Positions 18,113-26,534 of a DNA stretch of 64,000 nucleotides are shown piece after piece (position 1 is the first letter of the stretch; each line of letters opens with the position of its first letter). The translations under genes were made by a program, and so were the position numbers. The stretch covers positions 1-64,000 of the forward strand of contig JAFSNB010000039.1 of the NCBI GenBank assembly GCA_017447625.1, in the 5' to 3' direction. The notes under the pieces were generated by a model. The model made no database searches and was not told where the DNA came from. It saw nothing but the letters and a program-made list of their open reading frames with translations. This DNA is from Bacteroidaceae bacterium (GTDB taxonomy: Bacteria > Bacteroidota > Bacteroidia > Bacteroidales > Bacteroidaceae).

Positions 18113-21021
18113 ACTCAATACGTTTATTCCTCGCAGCCTGCGCTCTTACCGTCTGCTCCTGTACTGTTCAGGGGCAGACGGTTGGTATGCGCAGCAAGAT
18201 CTCAGAGTATTTCATCAACTACGACTTGCCCTATGGCGGCACAGGCCGATGCAAGGTTGAGGACGTGGTCACCAACGACTCCGCGCAGTCAGTCAGCATA
18301 TTCCTCGGTGAGCCTTTTGCCACACAGACCATCAGCAAACAGCTTGTGGAACAGGTCTATTCAGACGTGCGCGGCTTCTTGGATCCTCAGCTGAAGGACT
18401 ACAAACTCATCATCTACGCCAAGAAGGTCCGCATCGAGGATCTCGTCATCGGTGGATGCGACGACAGCCTGCAGCGCACGTGGAACGACATTCACCACCA
18501 CGGCAACAACTGGGTGACACCTCTCTCCCGCCCCTACAATATAAACGCCGGGCTTCAGGACCGCCACATCTGCCTCTGGGCTTCACACGGCAACTTCTAC
18601 AGCATCTCTGAGAAACAATGGCGTTGGCAGCGGCCTAAACTCTTCACCACCACCGAAGACCTGCTCTCACAGACCATAGTTATACCCTATCTTATCCCGA
18701 TGCTCGAAAACGCAGGAGCCATAGTTTTCTCCCCACGCGAGCGGGACTGGCAGCGCAACGAGGTGATTGTCGATAACGACCTCCCCGTAAAAAACGGCAA
18801 ATACATAGAAACCAGCGGACGCCACAAATGGATAATGGCTGACACCGGATTCGCCCACCGAAAGGACATATATTTCGACATGGAGAACCCCTTCCGAGAC
18901 GGTTCCTCACGCAAAGTGACTGCGCAGAACCGCAAAACACAGCTCTCCACAGCCTTTTGGGTACCCCGCATCACCTCTGCCGGCAAATATGCTGTGTACG
19001 TCTCCTACACCACCCTACCCTCATCCGTCGATGATGCCCTTTACATAGTTCGCCACCGAGGTATTGAAACCTCATTCAAAGTAAACCAACAGATGGGTGG
19101 CGGCACATGGGTATATCTCGGCACCTTCGATTTCGCAGCCGGCGAAGATGACAATAACTGCGTCTTGCTGACTAACCTGAGCGACTGCGAAGGCGAGGTG
19201 ACAGCCGACGCCGTACGTTTCGGCGGGGGCACAGGAAACATCGCACGCGGTGACTCTGTCAACGTGCGAGTGAGCGGCCTGCCCCGTTTTCTTGAGGGCG
19301 CACGCTATTACGCCCAGTGGGCCGGAATGCCATACTCTGTCTATGGCAACAAGGAATCGACCAACGACTATGCTGAGGACATCAACGTCCGCAGCAAAAT
19401 GGAGACACTCTTAGCCGCTGGCTCTGCCTACCTGCCCTGCGACACCATGGGAATGCACGTGCCTATAGAATTGAGTCTTGCCCTGCACACAGATGCAGGT
19501 TACACACGCGACGGTTCAAACACAGGCTCCTTAGGCATTTACACCACCGAGTTCTTTGAGGGTATGCTGCCATCGGGACTGGCCCGCCTAACCTCGCGCG
19601 ACTTCTGCGACATAGTTCTCACCCAGGTGGATAACGACATGCACGCCCGTTACGGGCAATGGACACGCCGCCAGATGTGGGACCGCAACTACAGCGAGAC
19701 ACGCGAGCCGCAGGTGCCGTCAATGATTCTGGAGATGCTCTCGCACCAGAACTTCTACGACATGTCCCTGGCCCACGACCCCACATTCAAGTTTCATCTC
19801 GCACGTGCCATTTACAAGGGTGTATTGCGCTATATCTCACGTATGCACGGCTCCAAAGCAGTGGTTCAGCCCCTGCCAGTTACCGAGCCCGCCGCAGACA
19901 TAGATGTCAGCGCTCACAGCGTGCGTGTTTCCTGGAAACCCGTTGATGACCCGTTAGAGCCAACTGCTAAGCCGCACGGATACATTATCTATCACAGCGA
20001 GGGCGACAGAGGATTCGACAACGGCACCCATGTGCGCACCACACACATCACGTTGGACAATGCGCGCACCGACGTACTACACCGCTTCCGCATTACGGCC
20101 GTGAACGCCGGGGGCGAGAGCCTGCCCTCTACCGAGGTCTGCGCTTACATCTCCTCCCACAGCCGCGCCAAGCTACTTCTCGTCGATGGCTTCGACCGCC
20201 TTGCCGGTCCGAAACCGTTAGACAACGACTCCGCTCAGGGCTTCGACATGCAGGCAGATTTCGGTGTACCGATGGCAAGGATGCCAGGCTATTGCGGCCG
20301 TCAGATTTACTTCGGAAAGAATGGGATGGGTCGCGAAGGGAACAATGGTCTTGGCTACAGTCTCACAGAACTTCAAGGAATGATAATCGCCGGAAACTCA
20401 GAAGATTGGAGTAGCAGACATGCAGCAGATATTTCATCTGTAACGGGCCAGTATTCCATAGCTTCAACCACAGCCTCTGCACTCGTTCACAACGCCATTG
20501 ACCCACGTGGCTTTGCCATGATGGACATAATTTGCGGACTGCAGAAAGACGATGAATACAGCCTCAATCGTCACAAAGTTCTAACCACTGATATGCAGTC
20601 ACTCCTCACCCTATACACACAGGCGGGCGGCAACGTCTTGCTCAGCGGTGCCTTCGTGGGGTCAGACATGGCAGACGGTCCAAGTGCAAAATTCACCCGT
20701 GCCGTGCTGAAATACGAATTTGAGGAGATGGTTCCTGCCGACTCCGTCTCTAACCTCAGCGGCCTGAACAAGAACTTTGAGATTTACGACAAGCCCAACG
20801 AGACCTCCTATTTCTTGCAATACATGAACTGCCTCGCACCCGTAGAACCCGCTTTCTGTCCTATGGTCTATGCGCCAAACGGCGAGGCAGCCGCCGTAGC
20901 TTACCAAGGCGCAGACTACCGCACGATGTGTTTCGGTTTCCCGCTGGAGAGCATCAAGGATGCAGCCGTGCGCCGCCATATATTCGCCGGAGCCCTCAAC
21001 TTCCTTCTTTGCCAGCCTTAA
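18109..21021 (+). CDS. Exported golvesin-domain / amidase-like protein with fibronectin type III domain
   Basis: The protein has 970 residues. The hydrophobic start (IRLFLAACALTVCSC) is a signal peptide, possibly a lipoprotein one with Cys17 or Cys19. After about 240 residues of unrecognised N-terminal domain, a golvesin/xanthan-lyase-type beta domain spans about 250-375 (AGKYAVYVSYTTLPSSVDDA; GGTWVYLGTFDF; TADAVRFGGG). An N-acetylmuramoyl-L-alanine amidase-like domain follows at about 395-585 (NVRSKMETL; ELSLALHTDAGY). Next are an Fn3 module (about 625-690) and a C-terminal alpha/beta domain (LLLVDGFDRLAGP onward). Bacteroidales proteins of this architecture are usually annotated as xanthan lyase or amidase. 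Action on cell-wall material is inferred, not shown. Confidence 0.8.
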   Translation: MNSIRLFLAACALTVCSCTVQGQTVGMRSKISEYFINYDLPYGGTGRCKVEDVVTNDSAQSVSIFLGEPFATQTISKQLVEQVYSDVRGFLDPQLKDYKLIIYAKKVRIEDLVIGGCDDSLQRTWNDIHHHGNNWVTPLSRPYNINAGLQDRHICLWASHGNFYSISEKQWRWQRPKLFTTTEDLLSQTIVIPYLIPMLENAGAIVFSPRERDWQRNEVIVDNDLPVKNGKYIETSGRHKWIMADTGFAHRKDIYFDMENPFRDGSSRKVTAQNRKTQLSTAFWVPRITSAGKYAVYVSYTTLPSSVDDALYIVRHRGIETSFKVNQQMGGGTWVYLGTFDFAAGEDDNNCVLLTNLSDCEGEVTADAVRFGGGTGNIARGDSVNVRVSGLPRFLEGARYYAQWAGMPYSVYGNKESTNDYAEDINVRSKMETLLAAGSAYLPCDTMGMHVPIELSLALHTDAGYTRDGSNTGSLGIYTTEFFEGMLPSGLARLTSRDFCDIVLTQVDNDMHARYGQWTRRQMWDRNYSETREPQVPSMILEMLSHQNFYDMSLAHDPTFKFHLARAIYKGVLRYISRMHGSKAVVQPLPVTEPAADIDVSAHSVRVSWKPVDDPLEPTAKPHGYIIYHSEGDRGFDNGTHVRTTHITLDNARTDVLHRFRITAVNAGGESLPSTEVCAYISSHSRAKLLLVDGFDRLAGPKPLDNDSAQGFDMQADFGVPMARMPGYCGRQIYFGKNGMGREGNNGLGYSLTELQGMIIAGNSEDWSSRHAADISSVTGQYSIASTTASALVHNAIDPRGFAMMDIICGLQKDDEYSLNRHKVLTTDMQSLLTLYTQAGGNVLLSGAFVGSDMADGPSAKFTRAVLKYEFEEMVPADSVSNLSGLNKNFEIYDKPNETSYFLQYMNCLAPVEPAFCPMVYAPNGEAAAVAYQGADYRTMCFGFPLESIKDAAVRRHIFAGALNFLLCQP

Positions 21022-21034
21022 GCCATACTCTCCT

Positions 21035-21775
21035 GTGTATTTCGAGTTCAAACAGTTCAAAGTCTATCACGACCGCAGTGCCATGAAAGTAGGTACCGAC
21101 GGCTGTCTTGTCGGCGCGTGGTCTCCGCTGCCCAAGAGCGGCCGGCTGCTTGACATCGGCACCGGCTGCGGCCTCATAGCACTTATGGCGGCCCAGCGCG
21201 AGCCGGCACTTGAGGTGACAGGAATAGACATCCACGAAGGCTCCGTTCTTCAGGCTCGCGAAAACGCAAAGAACTCTCCTTTCTCCCAACGCGTCAATAT
21301 CATCCAAGCCGACATACGAACCTTCGATGCAGAGCCCTTTGACGCCATCGTCTGCAACCCGCCCTTCTTTGAAGAAGAGCTCCTGCCGCCAGATGCCGCC
21401 AGATGCGCAGCCCGCCACACCAGCGGCCTCCCCTTCGCCGACTTAATCCGCCACGCAGCACGTCTCCTGCTCCATGGCGGCCTATTTAGCGTCATTATCC
21501 CCACCTCTGCCTTCGACACTTTCCACTCCCTCTGCCTTGACAACGGTCTAACGCCCTATGCCCGCCTCGACGTGCAGACCACACCGAAGAAAGCTCCCAA
21601 GCGCATCCTCCTATCATACCAAAAGTCTATAATGGTTCAAGAGGTTGTCCTCCCCCACACGGGGGGAGTTAGAGAGGGGCTTCTCCCAAACGTTAGAGAG
21701 GGGTTTCTCACCCTCCAAAACGGCTCTTCACGCACCGAAGCCTACGCCGAATTGATGCGCGATTTCTACCTCTGA
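21035..21775 (+). CDS. trmN6: tRNA1(Val) (adenine(37)-N6)-methyltransferase, TrmN6/YfiC-like
   Basis: I choose the GTG at 21035 (246 residues) because the product then begins YFEFKQFKVYHDRSAMKVGT, exactly where YfiC homologues begin; an ATG at 20960 would overlap the previous gene by 62 bases. The class I SAM-binding motif is LLDIGTGCGLIALMAAQR, and the adenine-specific motif NPPF is present (DAIVCNPPFFEEE). The enzyme makes m6A37 in tRNA-Val. Near the C-terminus, bases 21650-21710 hold a CCCCC...GGGGG hairpin and two copies of GTTAGAGAGGGG[CT]TTCTC, 24 bases apart. They add about 20 residues not expected in the family, after which the usual ending (AYAELMRDFYL) resumes. Confidence 0.87.
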   Translation: MYFEFKQFKVYHDRSAMKVGTDGCLVGAWSPLPKSGRLLDIGTGCGLIALMAAQREPALEVTGIDIHEGSVLQARENAKNSPFSQRVNIIQADIRTFDAEPFDAIVCNPPFFEEELLPPDAARCAARHTSGLPFADLIRHAARLLLHGGLFSVIIPTSAFDTFHSLCLDNGLTPYARLDVQTTPKKAPKRILLSYQKSIMVQEVVLPHTGGVREGLLPNVREGFLTLQNGSSRTEAYAELMRDFYL

Positions 21776-21853
21776 TACCGTATTCTAAAGGGGGAAAAAG
21801 GCTTTTTTATTCTTTTTTCCCACCAACATACCACATATTACAAAAGAAATTAT

Positions 21854-21861
21854 TACTTTTG
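21854..21861 (+). promoter_or_regulatory. Promoter -7 box upstream of ddpX
   Basis: TACTTTTG matches TAnnTTTG. The leader of about 115 bases to the ATG at 21986 consists of repeat words. Confidence 0.5.
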
Positions 21862-21904
21862 CCCTCAGATTTAACTATTCATTGAACATAGAGCTGTGCG
21901 CAGA

Positions 21905-21980
21905 TCTTAAACTTCTTAAACTATAAAACCCCTTAAACTCTTCCCCCCCTACGGGGGGCTACGGGGGGCCGAACATTGAA
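21905..21980. repeat. Modular intergenic repeat block
   Basis: Three repeat words in series: cttcttaaactataaaaccccttaaac, then a C-run/G-run hairpin (CCCCCC-tac-GGGGGG at about 21943-21957, with a second G-run), then gaacattgaaca. The same words recur in other gaps of this window. Confidence 0.65.
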
Positions 21981-21985
21981 CAATA

Positions 21986-22771
21986 ATGAGAAAGAGCAAT
22001 CTGTGGGTGAAGGCCGCCACCCTCATATGCGGCGCAATGTTGTTATCCTGCTCCAGTAACAGCGGTAAACAGACAGCCAGTTGTCCTGAAGAGGACGCAA
22101 GCCAGTTCGTCACCCTAACCGATGTCGCACCAGACATAATCCTCGAAATCCGTTACTTCGGTACATACAATTTCGTGGGAGCCCGCATCGACGGTTACGA
22201 AGAACCGACTGCGCTGATGACTCGCATTGCAGCAGACAGTCTGCGGGCCGTGAGCGACGATGTCAAGCAGCTGGGCTACCGCCTGAAGATTTACGATGCC
22301 TACCGCCCACAGCGGGGTGTTGACCATTTTGTGCGCTGGGCCGAGGACATCCCCGACACTCTTATGCGAGCCTACTTCTATCCCGACTTGGACAAGAGCG
22401 TGCTTTTCGACCAGGAATACATCTGCGCCAAGAGCGGTCACACACGCGGCTCTACTGTAGATCTGACCCTTTTCGACATGCGTACGGAGAAGGAGGTTGA
22501 CATGGGCGGAACATTCGACTGGTTCGGACCGGAGAGCCACCCCGATTTCTGCGGCAACCCGGAGACTATGGAATTTACGGGCGACAACAGCAAGAGTCCC
22601 GCAGGACGAAAGATCACTCCAGAACAGTTCCAGAACCGCATGATTCTGCGCCAGGCAATGATGCGCCACGGCTTCAAGCCCTTCCCCACAGAGTGGTGGC
22701 ACTTCACCCTCAAGGACGAGCCTTTCCCCGACACTTACTTCACCTTCCCGGTGAAAAAGTTATCGGAATAA
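21986..22771 (+). CDS. ddpX: D-alanyl-D-alanine dipeptidase (VanX/DdpX family, M15D), lipoprotein
   Basis: The 261-residue protein has a lipobox LLSC (Cys22), so it is membrane-anchored outside the cytoplasm. The VanX zinc site is complete: His152 and Asp159 in SGHTRGSTVD, and His239 in EWWHF, with Glu236 as catalytic base. AYRPQR (Arg107) supplies the conserved transition-state arginine. The enzyme cleaves D-Ala-D-Ala dipeptide. Without vanH/vanA-type neighbours this is probably peptidoglycan recycling or nutrient use rather than glycopeptide resistance. Confidence 0.92.
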   Translation: MRKSNLWVKAATLICGAMLLSCSSNSGKQTASCPEEDASQFVTLTDVAPDIILEIRYFGTYNFVGARIDGYEEPTALMTRIAADSLRAVSDDVKQLGYRLKIYDAYRPQRGVDHFVRWAEDIPDTLMRAYFYPDLDKSVLFDQEYICAKSGHTRGSTVDLTLFDMRTEKEVDMGGTFDWFGPESHPDFCGNPETMEFTGDNSKSPAGRKITPEQFQNRMILRQAMMRHGFKPFPTEWWHFTLKDEPFPDTYFTFPVKKLSE

Positions 22772-22786
22772 CGGAATAACGGAATA

Positions 22787-22840
22787 ATGACATAACGAAT
22801 TATCGATTAAACGATTAAACGATTAAACGAATTAACGGCA
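22787..22840. repeat. Tandem cgattaaa-type intergenic repeat
   Basis: Runs of gattaaacgattaaacgatt and gaataacggaataa fill the gap before the GH3 gene. The same word, in reverse orientation, occurs at 34815-34845 and 55425-55455. Confidence 0.65.
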
Positions 22841-22842
22841 AA

Positions 22843-25527
22843 ATGATAATAATGAAAAAGTCCTGCTTGCTAATTATGGCTCTGGGCGCGTGGCTGTGTA
22901 CCAGCGGACAGTCCCTACCTTACCAGAATCCGTCTCTGAGCGCGAAGGAGCGTGCCAAAGACCTCTGTCAGCGCCTCACATTGGAGGAGAAAGCTCAACT
23001 GATGCTTGACGAAAGTCCGGCAATACCACGCTTGGGCATAAATAAATTCTTCTGGTGGAGTGAAGCCCTACACGGAGCTGCTAACATGGGCAATGTGACG
23101 GTATTCCCGGAGCCGGTGGCAATGGCCTCTTCATTCAATCCCGACCTGCTCTACACTATTTTCGACATCGCCAGCACGGAGTTCCGTGCACAGTACAACC
23201 GGCGCATGAACGAGTTGAAAGGCGAGGACGAGAAATTCCACAGCCTCTCGGTCTGGACTCCAAACGTGAACATCTTCCGCGACCCGCGCTGGGGACGCGG
23301 TCAGGAGACATACGGCGAAGACCCCTATCTGACTTCAGTTATGGGAACGCAGGTGGTGCGTGGACTGCAAGGGCCGGAGACCTCAAAATATCGCAAGCTG
23401 TGGGCCTGCGCCAAACACTTCGCCGTGCACAGCGGCCCTGAATATACACGCCACACGGCCAATCTGAACGATGTGAGCCTGCGCGACCTCTACGAGACTT
23501 ACCTGCCTGCATTCAAGACTCTTGTTCAGGATGCTCAGGTGCGTGAGGTGATGTGTGCCTACCAGCGTTTAGACGACGAGCCCTGCTGCGGCAACACACG
23601 TCTGTTGCAACAGATTCTGCGAGACGAATGGGGTTTCAAATATCTCGTAGTCAGCGATTGCGGAGCCGTGAGCGATTTCCACGAAAACCACAAGACTAAT
23701 AGCGATGCCGTGCATGCGTCCGCCACTGGCGCAACCGCAGGCACGGATGTGGAGTGCGGATTTGACTATGTCTATAAGTCTATTCCGGAAGCTGTGCGTC
23801 GCGGCCTGCTAACTGAGGCTGAGGTGGATAAGCACGTGCTGCGTCTGTTGGAAGGCCGCTTCGACCTGGGCGAGATGGACGATCCGTCGTTGGTTGAGTG
23901 GAGCAAGATTCCCTACTCTGCCATGTCAACCAAAGAGAGCGCACAGACGTCGTTGGAAATGGCCCGTCAGAGCATCGTCCTACTGCAGAACAAGGGAAAC
24001 ATCCTGCCACTGAAGGCTGGCAAGGAACGCATAGCTGTTATAGGCCCGAATGCTGAAAACAGCACAATGATGTGGGGCAATTACAACGGAACACCCAATC
24101 ACACCATAACAATCCTCGACGGCATTTGCTCTAAGCTAAAAGTCAAAAAGGATAAAATCGTAAATAGTAAATCGTCAAATAGTAAATTGCTTTATATGCC
24201 TGGCTGCGACCTCACCGACGACAAAGTGATGGACTGCCTGCTGGCCAACAACTGTCAGGTCGATGGCAAACGCGGCCTGCGCGGCACCTTCTGGAACAAT
24301 ACGGAAATGAGTGGCAAGGCTGTAACGACACAGATTTACACTCAGCCGGTGGCTGTTACTACTGCTGGTATGCATAACTTCGCCCCAAACGTGGCGCTGG
24401 AAGATTTCTCTGCCAAATACGAGACTACCTTCACGCCAAAGGAGAGCGGCGAATATGTGGTGAACGTAATGGGAACGGGCGACTTCGATGTCTTTGTCAA
24501 TGGAGAGCGCAAGCAGCATGTTCACTCTTGGCGTTGCACCCCTACCCGCACACCGATTCAGGCAGAGGCCGGACGCGCATACAATATAGAGATTCGCTAC
24601 AAGTTCGTTAAGACCTGGGGCGCCGACATCAAGATAAATGTGGCTAAGGAACTGCCCATTGACTACGCCGCCACCATCGCCCAGCTTAAAGACATAGAGA
24701 AAGTTATCTTCGTTGGTGGTATCTCACCCGCCCTTGAAGGCGAGGAGATGCCTGTGGAAATCGATGGCTTCAAAGGTGGTGACCGCACGAACATCGAACT
24801 GCCAGCCGTACAACGCAACTTCCTGAAGGCGCTGAAGGCTGCCGGCAAGACCGTGATTTACGTGAACTGCTCCGGATCTGCTATAGCCCTCACTCCTGAA
24901 ACTGAGACCTGCGATGCAATAGTACAGGCGTGGTATGCCGGACAAGAGGGCGGAACGGCTGTGGCCGACGTGCTCTTCGGCGACGTGAATCCCAGCGGAA
25001 AACTGCCTGTGACCTTCTACCGCAGCACATCTCAGTTGCCCGACTACGAGGACTATTCAATGAAGGGGCGCACCTACCGCTATTTCTCCGACCCGCTCTT
25101 CGCCTTTGGTTACGGTCTCAACTACTCAGTTCTCAAGATTGGTAGCGGAACACTCAAAAACGGAGAAAAAACTTTGGATAATGAGCATTTGGAATTCAGT
25201 ATGTCTGACCTCAAGGGTGGAAAGTTGAAGCTCACCGTCCCCGTATCCAATTTGGTGAAGCGTAAAGGCACAGAGGTTGTGCAGCTCTATGTCCGCGACC
25301 TCGCAGACACCGAAGGACCGCTGAAATCCCTGCGCGGATTCAAGCGCGTTACGGTGACGGGCGGAACCACAGAGAATGTGGATATCCTGCTCACCGCCAA
25401 GACCTTCGAGCTCTTTGACCCTGCCACGAATACCGTGCACACCCACCCGGGCAACTACGAAATCATGTATGGCAACAGCTCACGGCCGGAAGACCTGAAA
25501 GTTATTAAAGTAAAAATTAATAATTAA
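22843..25527 (+). CDS. Glycoside hydrolase family 3 with inserted PA14 domain
   Basis: The protein has 894 residues; the ATG at 22852 is an equally good start. A signal peptide ends near residue 23 (SGQ). The GH3 TIM-barrel has KHFAVHSGPEYTRH and the nucleophile Asp272 in VVSDCGAV. A PA14 domain (about 470-605) interrupts the second GH3 domain, and a C-terminal Fn3-like domain follows (GTEVVQLYVRDL). This layout is typical of exported beta-glucosidases and beta-xylosidases of gut Bacteroidetes; the exact sugar is not decidable. Residues about 432-450 (KVKKDKIVNSKSSNSK) are encoded by an intergenic-type repeat: 24155-24188 matches 50813-50846 at 31 of 34 bases. The CDF gene follows after 10 bases. 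Confidence 0.93.
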   Translation: MIIMKKSCLLIMALGAWLCTSGQSLPYQNPSLSAKERAKDLCQRLTLEEKAQLMLDESPAIPRLGINKFFWWSEALHGAANMGNVTVFPEPVAMASSFNPDLLYTIFDIASTEFRAQYNRRMNELKGEDEKFHSLSVWTPNVNIFRDPRWGRGQETYGEDPYLTSVMGTQVVRGLQGPETSKYRKLWACAKHFAVHSGPEYTRHTANLNDVSLRDLYETYLPAFKTLVQDAQVREVMCAYQRLDDEPCCGNTRLLQQILRDEWGFKYLVVSDCGAVSDFHENHKTNSDAVHASATGATAGTDVECGFDYVYKSIPEAVRRGLLTEAEVDKHVLRLLEGRFDLGEMDDPSLVEWSKIPYSAMSTKESAQTSLEMARQSIVLLQNKGNILPLKAGKERIAVIGPNAENSTMMWGNYNGTPNHTITILDGICSKLKVKKDKIVNSKSSNSKLLYMPGCDLTDDKVMDCLLANNCQVDGKRGLRGTFWNNTEMSGKAVTTQIYTQPVAVTTAGMHNFAPNVALEDFSAKYETTFTPKESGEYVVNVMGTGDFDVFVNGERKQHVHSWRCTPTRTPIQAEAGRAYNIEIRYKFVKTWGADIKINVAKELPIDYAATIAQLKDIEKVIFVGGISPALEGEEMPVEIDGFKGGDRTNIELPAVQRNFLKALKAAGKTVIYVNCSGSAIALTPETETCDAIVQAWYAGQEGGTAVADVLFGDVNPSGKLPVTFYRSTSQLPDYEDYSMKGRTYRYFSDPLFAFGYGLNYSVLKIGSGTLKNGEKTLDNEHLEFSMSDLKGGKLKLTVPVSNLVKRKGTEVVQLYVRDLADTEGPLKSLRGFKRVTVTGGTTENVDILLTAKTFELFDPATNTVHTHPGNYEIMYGNSSRPEDLKVIKVKINN

Positions 25528-25537
25528 AAAGGAAAGA

Positions 25538-26422
25538 ATGAGCCGCGAGCGGGATATATATAGGGTGACGCTTGTGGGCAGTGCCGGAAACATGGCGCTG
25601 CTCACCTTCAAGTTCATTGCCGGCATACTGGGTCACAGTTCTGCAATGATTGCTGACGCTATACATTCGCTCTCGGATTTCATCACGGACGTAGTGGTGC
25701 TGGCGTTTGTTCGCGTAAGCGCCAAACCGCAGGACGAGTCGCACGACTACGGACACGGCAAGTTCGAGACCTTAGCCACTTTCTTCATCGGGCTTGCGCT
25801 CATTGCTGTGGCCACGGGGATAATAGTCTCCGGCGTACTGGCTTTCTCCCGTTGGCTACAAGGCGAAGAGATACAGGCTCCCGACCGTCTGGCTCTTTGG
25901 GCTGCCGTGCTCTCTCTGATTATCAAAGAGATTCTTTACCAATACACGATTCGGGCCGGCCGACGGCTGGATTCGCAGGCCGTGATAGCAAATGCGTGGC
26001 ACCACCGCAGCGATGCCCTCTCGTCAATAGGCACAACCATTGGCATCGGCGGCGCTGTCCTCCTCGGCAACCGATGGACAGTTCTCGACCCGCTGGCTTC
26101 CATCGTCGTCGGTTTAATGCTGATTAAGGTGGCAGTTGAGCTGCTGAAACAGAGCATGGGCGAACTCACCGAGTGCTCACTTCCGGAAGATACTGAACGG
26201 GAGATCGTAAGCATCATCAAGTCCTTTCCAGGAATATTCGAACCGCATAATCTGCGCACCCGCAAGATCGGTAACCGCATCGCCATTGAAGCCCACGTGC
26301 GAATGGATGGCTCTATATCTCTTACTGAGGCCCACGACCGCGCTTCCGCCATAGAGCGCAGCCTCAAAGAGAAATACGGTCCCCGCACACATGTGACTAT
26401 ACATATGGAACCGAGGAAGTAA
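25538..26422 (+). CDS. Cation diffusion facilitator metal exporter
   Basis: The 294-residue inner-membrane protein has about six transmembrane helices in its first 205 residues and a cytosolic ferredoxin-like metal-sensing domain after that. The metal-site helices carry DAIHSLSDFITD and HHRSDALSS, and HDYGHGKFE is the conserved loop. The pattern fits Zn/Fe/Mn exporters of the FieF/MamM type; metal selectivity cannot be read reliably. It sits 10 bases after GH3 on the same strand, probably by read-through rather than by function. Confidence 0.93.
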   Translation: MSRERDIYRVTLVGSAGNMALLTFKFIAGILGHSSAMIADAIHSLSDFITDVVVLAFVRVSAKPQDESHDYGHGKFETLATFFIGLALIAVATGIIVSGVLAFSRWLQGEEIQAPDRLALWAAVLSLIIKEILYQYTIRAGRRLDSQAVIANAWHHRSDALSSIGTTIGIGGAVLLGNRWTVLDPLASIVVGLMLIKVAVELLKQSMGELTECSLPEDTEREIVSIIKSFPGIFEPHNLRTRKIGNRIAIEAHVRMDGSISLTEAHDRASAIERSLKEKYGPRTHVTIHMEPRK

Positions 26423-26431
26423 GAAAGTAAA

Positions 26432-26505
26432 GGCCCCCTATGATCCCCCGGCGGGGGATAAAGGAATTGAAAGGGAGAATGTAAAATGTAAAATGGAGAA
26501 TGTTA
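26432..26505. repeat. Modular intergenic repeat block before GH35
   Basis: A C-run/G-run hairpin around CCCCCGGCGGGGG (26444-26458), preceded by ggccccctatgat, is followed by gaatgtaaaatgtaaaatggagaatg. The latter word appears reversed at 55386-55402. Confidence 0.6.
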
Positions 26506-26534
26506 CACATTAATATAATAAAACTATAAACCAA

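Noticed and set aside
21986-22771. Vancomycin-resistance determinant (vanX)
   Set aside because: The enzyme family fits, but no vanH, vanA or vanRS genes are nearby; a peptidoglycan recycling role is more likely.
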